A stretch of DNA of 64,000 nucleotides from Sphingobacterium sp. UGAL515B_05 (GTDB lineage Bacteria > Bacteroidota > Bacteroidia > Sphingobacteriales > Sphingobacteriaceae): positions 3,596,001 to 3,660,000 of the forward strand of contig NZ_CP109907.1 of assembly GCF_033097525.1 (NCBI RefSeq), given 5' to 3'. The notes beneath the pieces were generated by a model that was not told where the DNA came from, made no database searches, and saw nothing but the letters and a program-made list of their open reading frames with translations. Position 1 is the stretch's first letter. Each line of letters opens with the position of its first letter. Shown here in pieces: positions 56,604-64,000 of the stretch. The position numbers were made by a program, and so were the translations under genes.

Positions 56604-57428
56604 CTACTCACAGTAATCTTCCAGCCGATAGGGGTAGCCCTTCGGGAACTCATCATAGCTGTGCAGATAGGCCAGCACAATGGGGCATACTTTGCGCTGA
56701 TTGAACAGCCTCACAATGGCGGGCATATCAAAGGGATCTTCCACAGCAGTAGTATAGCCATCCATTATCGCGATAATCTCCTGTTTGAGCTCTATCTGCT
56801 TTTTTTCTTTTTCTTCGGGATCGAGAATGCTGTAAAAGACCTCGTTGTGCGCATCCTGCAGTTCGGCAATCTCGAGCAGCTCCACATCCCAATAATCGAG
56901 TTTAAAGCCATAGCTCCTCAGTATAGTAAACAGAGCTTCGATGCAGTGATGTAGATCCATTTCCTCAAGCAATGGCTCGGGGCAGGGCGGAAGTAGATTA
57001 TAACAGTCGCGATGACAGTTCCCATCGAGTTGCCGGCGCTGGGCGGCTGTCTTCAGCATCATTTCGCGCATATCCTGAGGGTCAAAATAATAGGCCTCCG
57101 GTTCGCCCGGCCGATAGATGGTCGAAGCACAGGTGATCTCGGTCAGGATAACGGCCAGCAGGTAAAAAAGCTCAAGCTGGCTGTTGTGCTCCGGCGGAAA
57201 GCTAAAGCTGAAATAGTCGTCAAAACTGAGATAATCCTCGGGTTCAATATCGTCGAGAAAGCTATCATAGAGTTCCTGTCGATGGACCATTAGTTCCTGG
57301 TGTGTATATCCGTTTTCCCAGCCCTCGGGCGCAATGAGGTTCATCAGTCGGGGCAAGATGTCGTAGCAGTCCTGCAGGATATTGTAGAGGCAGTCGCGAT
57401 CAAGCTTTGGATTGTTGTAAAATTTCAT
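56604..57428 (-). CDS. Unknown acidic protein, 274 residues
   Basis: A cytosolic, strongly acidic, Cys- and Tyr-rich protein (DCLYNILQDCYDILPRL, HRDCYNLLPPCPEPLLEEM, ending PYRLEDYCE). I recognise no family and no metal motif that is certain. It starts 28 bases after the AraC-type gene on the same strand, so the two are probably co-transcribed. Its base composition is visibly more GC-rich than the first 50 kb of the window. Confidence 0.6.
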   Translation of the reverse strand: MKFYNNPKLDRDCLYNILQDCYDILPRLMNLIAPEGWENGYTHQELMVHRQELYDSFLDDIEPEDYLSFDDYFSFSFPPEHNSQLELFYLLAVILTEITCASTIYRPGEPEAYYFDPQDMREMMLKTAAQRRQLDGNCHRDCYNLLPPCPEPLLEEMDLHHCIEALFTILRSYGFKLDYWDVELLEIAELQDAHNEVFYSILDPEEKEKKQIELKQEIIAIMDGYTTAVEDPFDMPAIVRLFNQRKVCPIVLAYLHSYDEFPKGYPYRLEDYCE

Positions 57429-57456
57429 GTTCTTTTTTATCGGATTAGAGGATAAG

Positions 57457-58446
57457 CTATTTATGCTGTTGTGTTTCGATGTGCTTTTTATACTCGGCGG
57501 TGGTCATGCCGCTCATTCGGCAAATAAAGCGGTTCATCTCGCTGACCCCGCCGAATCCGGCCAGTTCTGCGGTGGCCGCCTGTCTCTCATTTTCGATGAG
57601 CAATTGGCCGATATGCTGCAGCAGCAGTCTGTTGCGGTCTGCGCGCATGCTGACACCATGGTACGCATGGTATTTTCGGCTCAGGGTAGCATGCGCTATG
57701 CGCAGTGCTTTCGCAATATCCTTCAGTCGGGCATGTGCTCCTTCCTGCACAATGAACAGCTCGAGCAGCTGCCTTGCCTGCTCCGGAAGCGGGATGTCGG
57801 AGTTCTGCTCCAGCAGTTTGAAGCGGCTCAGGTTGACCAAAAAAATAAGATGTTTGAGCAGGATGCACTCATTGTCGAGGATATAGGGATTGAGACGGCT
57901 GAAGATAAGCTGCAGGTATTTGATCGTAATGCTGCCCACGCGAAATCGGATGCTTTGGACAGGAAAAGGCGAACGTTCCTTTCGGGCCCGGAGAAGGGGA
58001 ACGAGGAATCTGAAATGCTGCAGTGCCGGTGGCCTGAACATGCCCGCATCGATAACAAAGCCTATCAAAATATGATGCCCCACAGGCAGATGAAGGTTGT
58101 ATTGTCCCGGCGGTAGGTAAAAATAGCTGCCATAGCTGGGCAAAATTTCAACCACAAAATCCGCGGCGGCCTGTTTGGCAAAGATGGTCTGCTGGCTGAA
58201 TAGGGGATAGATCAGATGCAAGTCTTCCAGTCTGATCTCGATAGCGATGTCCATGGCCTCTTCGATCCAGTATTCATAGGAATAGAGATAGGCAAAACGG
58301 CCGTCAAAAGTCTGTTCGCTCACCCGGTTGCGAGGGGATTCCCAATGCTGCTGCTGGGCATGACGTATAGGGAAAGTGATTGCTTGTGTGGGGCAAGAAA
58401 CTATCTTATAGTCGCTCCCCAGGTTGAAAGTATAGGGTTTTATCAT
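57457..58446 (-). CDS. AraC-family transcriptional regulator
   Basis: 329 residues. The C-terminal 100 residues form the double helix-turn-helix of AraC: LKDIAKALRIAHATLSRKYHAYHG and AELAGFGGVSEMNRFICRMSGMTTAEYKK. The N-terminal 220 residues are the ligand or dimer part and are unassigned. It is divergent from the peptide gene; the repeats at 58533-58617 lie in the shared upstream region and could be its sites. Followed by an unknown gene. Confidence 0.85.
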   Translation of the reverse strand: MIKPYTFNLGSDYKIVSCPTQAITFPIRHAQQQHWESPRNRVSEQTFDGRFAYLYSYEYWIEEAMDIAIEIRLEDLHLIYPLFSQQTIFAKQAAADFVVEILPSYGSYFYLPPGQYNLHLPVGHHILIGFVIDAGMFRPPALQHFRFLVPLLRARKERSPFPVQSIRFRVGSITIKYLQLIFSRLNPYILDNECILLKHLIFLVNLSRFKLLEQNSDIPLPEQARQLLELFIVQEGAHARLKDIAKALRIAHATLSRKYHAYHGVSMRADRNRLLLQHIGQLLIENERQAATAELAGFGGVSEMNRFICRMSGMTTAEYKKHIETQQHK

Positions 58447-58532
58447 CTATAATTTATAATTAGCTAAAAGATGATTTTATGAAGTTTAAGGGAAGAACAC
58501 CAAATAAAATGCTAATCAACCTGTTTTTGGGG

Positions 58533-58617
58533 CCAACCGACAGCTTTTGGTCGAAATCAGTATTTTCTGTCGACTAACCGACAGCTGATCGTCCTGACTG
58601 TAAGCCAATCGACAACG
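58533..58617. promoter_or_regulatory. Three phased repeats upstream of the peptide gene
   Basis: CCAACCGACAGCT (58533), CTAACCGACAGCT (58574) and CCAATCGACAACG (58605) start 41 and 31 bases apart, close to four and three helical turns. The middle copy also forms a dyad, CTGTCG-ACTAAC-CGACAG (58567-58584). Candidate binding sites for the adjacent AraC protein or the LytTR regulator. Confidence 0.5.
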
Positions 58618-58763
58618 TGCCTGTTATCTGCAATTTTTTTTTGGAATTATTTAGCTGTTCAAACATATTTGTTTTTATTGGAACCAATTGGAGTATTCAT
58701 GTGCTCGACCGCGGGAAGGTACAGCCTGCGCGAGGGCCGATTATTAATTTTAGATGCTATGAA

Positions 58764-58904
58764 ATGAAAATCTTGAAAGAACAGGAATTCAATGGCTTGG
58801 ATCAGGTGCTGGCGGAGCAAACGATGCTCCAATGGACAGCGCTGCTGCCATTTATCTCAGATGACGAAGATGATGCAGACAGCTGCCCCATCTTAGCTTT
58901 CTAA
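58764..58904 (+). CDS. 46-residue peptide, possible modified-peptide precursor
   Basis: ATG at 58764 to TAA-type stop ending 58904. The N-terminal half is a leader-like amphipathic helix (KILKEQEFNGLDQVLAEQT); the C-terminal part has an acidic stretch (SDDEDDADS) and ends in the hydrophobic CPILAF with one Cys six residues from the end. A GTG-started 95-residue version upstream is unlikely because its N-terminal part overlaps the regulatory region. A hairpin follows, then the acyltransferase gene. Precursor role is inferred. Confidence 0.5.
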   Translation: MKILKEQEFNGLDQVLAEQTMLQWTALLPFISDDEDDADSCPILAF

Positions 58905-58925
58905 TTTTTGCAGCCAAATACCCTT

Positions 58926-58967
58926 GAGGTAGGGAAGGACCAGGCAGGTCCTTGCCCTCCCTCTTTT
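58926..58967 (+). terminator. Terminator or attenuator between peptide and acyltransferase genes
   Basis: AAGGACC-AGGCA-GGTCCTT (58935-58953) extended by GGG/CCC and GAGG/CCTC, followed by CTTTTA. It begins 22 bases after the peptide stop and 15 bases before the next gene, so it would let the peptide message exceed that of the downstream genes. Confidence 0.65.
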
Positions 58968-58981
58968 AAAACCGAATCGAT

Positions 58982-59866
58982 ATGATGTATACCGACAATA
59001 AACACAGCTGGACGTATGCGCTATTTTCTGCGCATATACACCGTTACCTCCCGGCATTGCCTTGGGCAGAACATTCAACACTTTATCAACGCTGGAAAGC
59101 GTATCACCAGCCGCAACCTTTTCATGCGACACTGCACTGGGATACTTCCTTGCTTGGGAGCTTACAATCGGGGCCACCCCGGATTTTGGTTCTGTTTCAC
59201 CTCGGCATGCATGCCTTTTTGCCGCAGGTGCTGGCCGAAGCGGGTATTCAGTTCGACCTTCTGCTCGACCGGAAGGTTTTTGCCCGGCATCAGACGCTTT
59301 TTGCGGCGTTGCAGCAAGAGCGGCAGGAGCAGGGAGCCTGCTTCCGTTTTTTGATGAGCGACGATCCGCAGGTGCTGCTCAAAGCACGCTCGGCCATAAA
59401 GGCGGGCCGCCACCTGCTCATATTTGCCGATGGCAACAGCGGTACTTCCGACCAGATCGACAAAAAAGTTAAGATCAGCTTTCTGGCAAACGATCTCTTT
59501 GTCCGTAAGGGAATAGCATTGCTAAGTGCCCTGCTCGGCACGTCCATCCTGCCGATATCGCACCGCACCGTAGCAGGGAAACAGCAGCTGTTGCTGGGCA
59601 CGGCAATTGAGCAGCTGCCCGATGAAAAGCGGGAGATCTATATCCGGCGCAGCATGCAGTTGCTGTACGATTTTCTGGCTGACCAGATCCGCAATGAGCC
59701 ATGGCGCTGGGAATGTTGGGGCTATCTGCATAAACTCAACTGCTATCAGATTGAAGCATTTCAGCAGGCCGAATTCGACCTGGCGTCGGAAGGCAATATC
59801 AGCATTGTGCTGGAGGGTAGAAAAGGAGTGTTTAATAGGGAATATTTTTGTTGTCTGTTTGTGTGA
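58982..59866 (+). CDS. LpxL-like acyltransferase
   Basis: 294 residues. The motif FHLGMHAFL (His-containing catalytic block), LIFADGNSGT and LGTSILPISHRTV follow the order of the LpxL/HtrB acyltransferases, though the second block diverges. It is somewhat shorter than LpxL and has no clear N-terminal transmembrane helix. It is not next to lipid A genes; it sits between a short peptide gene and a two-component system, so its acceptor could be a peptide or small lipid. Acceptor unknown. Confidence 0.75.
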   Translation: MMYTDNKHSWTYALFSAHIHRYLPALPWAEHSTLYQRWKAYHQPQPFHATLHWDTSLLGSLQSGPPRILVLFHLGMHAFLPQVLAEAGIQFDLLLDRKVFARHQTLFAALQQERQEQGACFRFLMSDDPQVLLKARSAIKAGRHLLIFADGNSGTSDQIDKKVKISFLANDLFVRKGIALLSALLGTSILPISHRTVAGKQQLLLGTAIEQLPDEKREIYIRRSMQLLYDFLADQIRNEPWRWECWGYLHKLNCYQIEAFQQAEFDLASEGNISIVLEGRKGVFNREYFCCLFV

Positions 59867-59911
59867 GAATATTTTTAAATTTAAATATAAAGTAATACCA
59901 ATTAATTTATA

Positions 59912-60943
59912 ATGAAACGGATCTTGGATTTAACCTACTGGCATCTTTTTGTATATATCTTTATGTTGCTTGTCATCTGGTCTGCCAACCTGTTATGGAA
60001 CAGCGTGCCCATTGCTCCAGTGCAGATCGTTACAGCGGCATGTCTGTATACGCTGTACAGTTATGTGATCTTTAGGCTGATCCTCTTCTATTGGTATGGC
60101 ACCGTTGTGCAGAAACTACTGGCTATAGGCATCTATCTCTTTATCACGCTGACGGTATTCTTTTTTATGCGCAAATTGATCTATGTGCTGCTACCACTCA
60201 TGGGGATCCATTTTTCGCGGCGCACCCAGCCGCTGCAGCTGCACCTGTTTAACTTCCATATGGGCGTTCGTTATTTTGTGACCAACCTGATAGGCGGGTT
60301 TACCTTCTGGCGGCAGCATGCTTACCGAACGGAGAAAGAAAACATTGTACTGAACAGTGAACTGGCTACTTTTAGGGAAAGAGCGCAAGATATGAAATAC
60401 ACTTCGCACTTTTTGCAATCGGTATTTGTGACAAGCTTTGGTAAGATGATGCTCAGCGAGGTACCCCAAGACCGTCACACCAAACGTGATATAATGCAGT
60501 TTTTGGCTTACCTGTTGCGGATTGAAAATTTAGGGAAGGCGCAGCCTTTCGCTGCCGAACTGGATGAACTTCATTGTTTTATCCGATTGCTGCGCTACCA
60601 CTATAAGGAACGTTCCATTCGGTACAGGGAACGGATGCAAGATTGTCACTATCCGGATATCCCTGCCGGTATGCTGTTCTTTCCGCTCGAAAATTGCCTC
60701 AAACATGCAAAAATTGATGCAAAGAACCCGGTCGAGATGCAGCTTACAGCGGTTGAATCGGGCATCAGTCTCCGCTGCCAAAATCACTGGTCGCCTAAGA
60801 AAAGTGATATCAATTCAGAAACTGGTTTTGCCCTGCTCGATGCCAAACTGAAGCAGGTAGATTATAAGTCCACGGTGAAAAAACTGCTGCGTGACGATAT
60901 TTTTACTGTACATATTAACCTTGATTTTACCAACCGAAAATGA
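59912..60943 (+). CDS. Divergent LytS-type histidine kinase
   Basis: 343 residues. Four transmembrane helices (about 10-30, 38-58, 68-90 and 118-133) form the N-terminal sensor. The His_kinase block is degenerate: SHFLQS (165-170, His166) in place of NPHFLFN, PLENCLKHA (258-266) as the N-box, and GFALLDAKLKQVDY in place of the usual GIGLxN. His and N-box Asn remain, so activity is possible but not assured. Stop overlaps the response regulator start by 4 bases (ATGA). Confidence 0.75.
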   Translation: MKRILDLTYWHLFVYIFMLLVIWSANLLWNSVPIAPVQIVTAACLYTLYSYVIFRLILFYWYGTVVQKLLAIGIYLFITLTVFFFMRKLIYVLLPLMGIHFSRRTQPLQLHLFNFHMGVRYFVTNLIGGFTFWRQHAYRTEKENIVLNSELATFRERAQDMKYTSHFLQSVFVTSFGKMMLSEVPQDRHTKRDIMQFLAYLLRIENLGKAQPFAAELDELHCFIRLLRYHYKERSIRYRERMQDCHYPDIPAGMLFFPLENCLKHAKIDAKNPVEMQLTAVESGISLRCQNHWSPKKSDINSETGFALLDAKLKQVDYKSTVKKLLRDDIFTVHINLDFTNRK

Positions 60944-61683
60944 ACAAACTCAATTACCGCTTATTGATTGTCGACGACGATCCGGATTCGCTGTTATACA
61001 TCCTGATGCAGTTACACGACCTGCCCTTTATCCACGAAGATATCGGCATTGTCAGCAGTCCCGAGCAGGCAATGACCTATCTGAAAGAGAACGAAGTGGA
61101 TATTCTGATGCTCGACATGGACCTTGGTCAGGCTGGCGTAAACGGGATCCAGCTAGCCGGGATGATTGCCAACCCGCCGGTGATGGTGGCCTGCTCGGCC
61201 TATCCCAGCTACGTATTTGAGGCCAATGAGGCAGGCATATGTGCTTATCTGAGCAAGATAACAAGTTTTAAAATTTTAAAGACCATCATGGAGGAAGTTG
61301 TGGGCATTGTCGACCGCAAAGCAGAACAGCAGAGCCGGGATATACAGAGCCTTACGATGAAAACCCTGCAAAATGAAATCGTCCTGATCGAGGTCGGGGA
61401 CATCTATTACGCCAGTGTGGAACTGGGCGAGCTACAGATCGTTTTGGAAGCGGAGAGCCATCGATTTAATACGAAACTGCACCAACTGCAGTCAAAGCTG
61501 TCTGTACAAAACTTTGCCCGACCGCGCCTCAATACACTGGTCAATTTGGCCAAAGTGGACTTGGTGCGTCCAAACGAGCTCTATCTCATAAAACCGCGAA
61601 ATGGAATGGCTATTTCGATTACGCGGGCATATCGGGCAAATTTTAACCATCGCTTTGAAGTGTACAGACAGAACAACAGATAA
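60940..61683 (+). CDS. LytTR-family response regulator
   Basis: 247 residues. Receiver domain with acidic pocket D12-D14, phospho-acceptor D59 (in MLDMDL), S86 and K106, all intact. The C-terminal LytTR domain (about 145-245: NEIVLIEVGDIYYASV, RPRLNTLVNLAKVD, GMAISITRAYRANF) binds DNA. It is translated with the kinase. It may act on the repeats at 58533-58617, its own operon start. Confidence 0.85.
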   Translation: MNKLNYRLLIVDDDPDSLLYILMQLHDLPFIHEDIGIVSSPEQAMTYLKENEVDILMLDMDLGQAGVNGIQLAGMIANPPVMVACSAYPSYVFEANEAGICAYLSKITSFKILKTIMEEVVGIVDRKAEQQSRDIQSLTMKTLQNEIVLIEVGDIYYASVELGELQIVLEAESHRFNTKLHQLQSKLSVQNFARPRLNTLVNLAKVDLVRPNELYLIKPRNGMAISITRAYRANFNHRFEVYRQNNR

Positions 61684-61731
61684 AAGGGTATGGCTGCCCG
61701 CATTTCATGGTGTCGACCATTGAAATTTTAT

Positions 61732-62019
61732 ATGACAAAATTGGATGAAATCGTACAATTGCTTCGGCAGATCAACGAAAGACTGTCCTGCACTGGCCAT
61801 CACCTGCTGCCAACAGAAAATAAGGATAGGGGATGGAAGGTAGATGAGCTGATGACCCGCATGGCTGTGGTGTCGCGCCTGGGAATCTCTGAACGCACCT
61901 ACAACCGCTGGGTAAAAGCGGGTATTCTTATACCGATTTGCCTGGGTAACAAGCATTATTACCGCGAGCAGGATCTGCAGGAGGCGATCAAGCGCAGCAT
62001 CAATAAAGGATTGATCTAA
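61732..62019 (+). CDS. Helix-turn-helix protein, MerR/excisionase-like
   Basis: 95 residues from ATG at 61732; an ATG at 61690 just behind the regulator stop gives 109 residues. The C-terminal half (LGISERTYNRWVKAGILIPICLGNKHYYREQDLQEAIKR) is a winged helix of the MerR/excisionase type, with a short coiled helix in front. It is the last gene of the peptide-kinase operon and is followed by a strong terminator. Confidence 0.7.
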   Translation: MTKLDEIVQLLRQINERLSCTGHHLLPTENKDRGWKVDELMTRMAVVSRLGISERTYNRWVKAGILIPICLGNKHYYREQDLQEAIKRSINKGLI

Positions 62020-62030
62020 TAGGTTGTTTT

Positions 62031-62062
62031 AAAGGCTGATTCGCAAAGGAATTAGCCTTTTT
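62031..62062 (+). terminator. Terminator of the two-component operon
   Basis: AAAGGCTGATTC / GAATTAGCCTTT form a 12-bp stem with one G-T pair (62031-62042 with 62049-62060) followed by a short T run. Confidence 0.8.
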
Positions 62063-62129
62063 GCTTCGAAGAAATAGAGTATATCGTGCCCCTGTAAAAC
62101 GAATATATAGTCTAATAGAAAGTGCAAAT

Positions 62130-62585
62130 CTAGATTTCGCGCAGGATTTTAATATTTTCATGGGCTTCACGCTGCTGGCTCAGCTGAATCTGGATTAGAT
62201 TTTTGGCCCCTATGGAGAGCTTATTTTCCTCTGCTAGCGCTTTGTTGTAAACCTCTCGGAAAGCCGTCTCGCCCCGATCACAATGCTCCAATAAATCTTG
62301 CATATTACCGCCCGATAATTTTGATTTGATGACCATCCACAGCCGAAAAAGCTCGCCGCTTAATTTGGTCCGGTCAGTGGCGTACTGGCCGGCAAACTCA
62401 ACAAGGGGACTGAGTTCTGCAATAAATTTTTCCGACTGCCCTATAAACTGTCTGAAAACTGCTTCACGCGCACCTTCGCCCTGTTCATTGGCAAGGTCGA
62501 TCGCTAGCTCATAACCTTCAATACGGTCATTGTTGATTTTAATAAGGTCATTTAAAATATTAGGGTCGTTCTGATTTCTTTTCAT
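62130..62585 (-). CDS. DUF2383 (PA2169-like) four-helix protein
   Basis: 151 residues from the ATG at 62585 (an upstream ATG at 62630 adds 15). LNDLIKINNDRIEGYELAIDLA is the diagnostic start of the family, followed by FRQFIGQSEKFIAELSPLVE and a long helix pair (MQDLLEHCDRGETAFREVYNKAL). A ferritin-like four-helix bundle, often stress-induced. It faces the YihY and CsbD genes, a similar stress group. Metal binding unproven. Confidence 0.85.
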   Translation of the reverse strand: MKRNQNDPNILNDLIKINNDRIEGYELAIDLANEQGEGAREAVFRQFIGQSEKFIAELSPLVEFAGQYATDRTKLSGELFRLWMVIKSKLSGGNMQDLLEHCDRGETAFREVYNKALAEENKLSIGAKNLIQIQLSQQREAHENIKILREI

Positions 62586-62823
62586 ATTTTCTAATGCTGT
62601 TTTTAAGGTAGAACAAGAAAGATTAATCATTAGTTTGTCTTTGTTTCTTTTATGGTAATTATCTGTAGCTTACTTCTTGATTTTTAGGATACTTAGAGTT
62701 GATTATTTGGACTGAAGGTGTATTTTGAGGACATGGGTAATACGTTTCTTAGATGCCCAATTTTCTTAAAAAACAAACTTTATGTCATTTTAAGGAGTTT
62801 CTTTCTTAAAAACAATAACGACA

Positions 62824-63807
62824 ATGCATGTAAAAAAGGAAAATAAAAGCAAGCTGCAAACGTATTGGACGATACTGAAAAATACCGTATCAGGCTTTAT
62901 GAATGAAGACTCCATAAAATATAGTGCTTCATTATCGTACTACACCGTTTTTTCGATCGGCCCAATATTGGTTTTGATGATCGCGCTGGCCGGTATATTT
63001 TATGGTGCCGATGCCATTCAGGGAAAGGTTTTTGCAGAACTTAACGGCCTGGTAGGCAATAGCGCCGCCAAACAGATTGAAGAGGTTATTCAAAATCTGC
63101 AGTTATCGGGTAAATCAAATATGGCGTTGGTAATCAGTGTGGGAACCCTGATCATCGGTGCAACGACGGTTTTTGGGGATATGCAGAATTCCATCAATAA
63201 GATCTGGCATGTGCGCCCAAAGCCCAAAAAAGGTTGGCTCAAGATGATCCAGGACCGCTTGCTCTCTTCATCACTGGTCATTGGATTGGGGTTTCTTCTG
63301 GTGGTGACATTGATTATCAACGGAATCATTCTTGCACTTACCGGGCAGCTGCAGCGCTATTTCCCGGAAATCACGGTCGTGCTGATGAACTTAATCAATT
63401 TTGTCATCTCCTTTGTGGTTATCGTCCTACTCTTTAGCGTGATCTTTAAAACCTTACCCGATGTCAATATTCAATGGAAGACTGTTCGGGCGGGCGCGCT
63501 ATTCACGGCTATATTATTTGTAATCGGCCGTTACCTGATCGGCATATATCTTGAACGCTCGGCGACGCAGGATACTTACGGTGCGGCCGGCTCATTTGTG
63601 CTTATTTTGCTCTGGGTGTATTACACCGCGGCAATTCTTTATTTTGGAGCTATTTTCACGCGGGAGTATGCAACAGAAATGGCTATCCCAATCGAGCCTT
63701 CTGAATTTGCGGTCCATGTAGAGACACAGGAAATCGAACGCAACGTCGATGAAATTCCACCGGCGCCGCTCGATGAAGAGGAAACGACTATTGATAAAAC
63801 AGCATAG
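62824..63807 (+). CDS. YihY/BrkB-family inner-membrane protein
   Basis: 327 residues with six membrane helices between about 35 and 280, including SASLSYYTVFSIGPILVLMIALAGIFYG, LLLVVTLIINGIILAL and GSFVLILLWVYYTAAILYFGAIFTREYA, the conserved blocks of YihY (PF03631). The C-terminal 35 residues are soluble and acidic. Function in most species unknown; an early link to RNase BN has been withdrawn. Probably stress-related given the CsbD gene after it. Confidence 0.9.
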   Translation: MHVKKENKSKLQTYWTILKNTVSGFMNEDSIKYSASLSYYTVFSIGPILVLMIALAGIFYGADAIQGKVFAELNGLVGNSAAKQIEEVIQNLQLSGKSNMALVISVGTLIIGATTVFGDMQNSINKIWHVRPKPKKGWLKMIQDRLLSSSLVIGLGFLLVVTLIINGIILALTGQLQRYFPEITVVLMNLINFVISFVVIVLLFSVIFKTLPDVNIQWKTVRAGALFTAILFVIGRYLIGIYLERSATQDTYGAAGSFVLILLWVYYTAAILYFGAIFTREYATEMAIPIEPSEFAVHVETQEIERNVDEIPPAPLDEEETTIDKTA

Positions 63808-63906
63808 AATCCATTAGCTAGTTTTTTAACATTTGATAACATTTTTTTTTAAACGATTCCTGCTGCAGGCTGTTCTATTTATAAAAAAACGAAAGGAAAA
63901 AATAGT

Positions 63907-64000
63907 ATGAGTGAATTAACATGGAAAGGTCGTTGGAACGAAATTAAAGGTAAGGTAAAACAGCAATATGCTGATCTTACAGATGATGATTTACTATATG
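63907..64000 (+). CDS. CsbD family protein, cut by window end
   Basis: The first 31 codons, with [20 protein letters not shown], match CsbD (PF05532), small general-stress proteins of about 60 residues. The 3' part lies outside the window. The context of YihY and DUF2383 genes fits a stress-response group. Confidence 0.85.
   Translation, partial: MSELTWKGRWNEIKGKVKQQYADLTDDDLLY

Noticed and set aside
57427..58116. Long plus-strand open frame of 229 codons opposite the AraC gene
   Set aside because: It is the antisense of a clear AraC gene; GC-rich codons keep other frames open by chance.
58617..58763. GTG-started N-terminal extension of the peptide gene
   Set aside because: It begins inside the regulatory repeats and does not look like a leader; the ATG at 58764 gives a compact peptide.
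59016..59472. Overlapping plus-strand open frames inside the acyltransferase gene
   Set aside because: The frame at 58982-59866 contains the family motifs; the others are low-stop shadows in GC-rich sequence.

Overview
The window looks like a Bacteroidota chromosome from the Sphingobacteriaceae, probably Sphingobacterium. That placement is inferred from two SusC/SusD loci each led by its own ECF sigma/FecR pair, DUF4249, TlpA, MauE and DUF6520 partners, -7 promoter elements of the TAnnTTTG type, and a mostly AT-rich composition. No rRNA, tRNA or CRISPR array was recognised.

Layout. 1-4.6 kb: the end of a putative glycolipid-binding gene, a minus-strand Crp/Fnr-cyclase-SRPBCC operon, a serine hydrolase and a PhnB-like VOC protein. 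4.9-8.1 kb: small unknown genes resembling a toxin-immunity neighbourhood, plus gene fragments. 8.2-16.2 kb: MarR regulator, TonB receptor with DUF4249 lipoprotein, transthyretin-like hydrolase, phytoene/squalene synthase, TIGR01777 epimerase and fasciclin protein. 16.6-17.3 kb: a second, nearly identical glycolipid-binding gene followed by a decayed piece of the cyclase gene, so the first 1.3 kb of the window has a rearranged paralogue here.

17.4-28.9 kb is a complete polysaccharide utilisation locus (sigma, FecR, SusC, SusD, GH29 fucosidase, GH2 galactosidase), probably acting on a fucosylated galactoside. 30.0-39.4 kb is a second such locus with an EEP-family phosphodiesterase and a GDSL esterase; its SusC gene carries one in-frame TAA stop between the regulatory and plug domains.

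39.5-48.9 kb is an accessory island: a DUF4365 nuclease-like/helical-repeat protein, a three-gene operon read as HigB-like toxin, HigA-like antitoxin and SecB-like chaperone (a TAC system), an intact IS3-family element with a frameshift transposase, and five mostly unknown genes ending in an XRE regulator with tandem dyad operators. Just upstream of that regulator lies about 215 bp whose inverted repeats interlock into two pseudoknots with a GAAA-capped hairpin, a candidate structured RNA.

48.9-55.4 kb is an operon of an unknown protein, a TlpA-like thioredoxin, SusC and SusD, followed on the other strand by DUF6520 and MauE/DoxX proteins. 56.6-62.0 kb appears richer in GC: an unknown protein, an AraC regulator, phased repeats, a 46-residue peptide gene, a hairpin, an LpxL-like acyltransferase, a divergent LytS kinase, a LytTR response regulator and a helix-turn-helix protein. 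Peptide, acyltransferase and two-component pair together could form an acyl-peptide signalling or secretion-control unit; this and the structured RNA are the least familiar parts. The window ends with a DUF2383 protein, a YihY membrane protein and the start of a CsbD gene.
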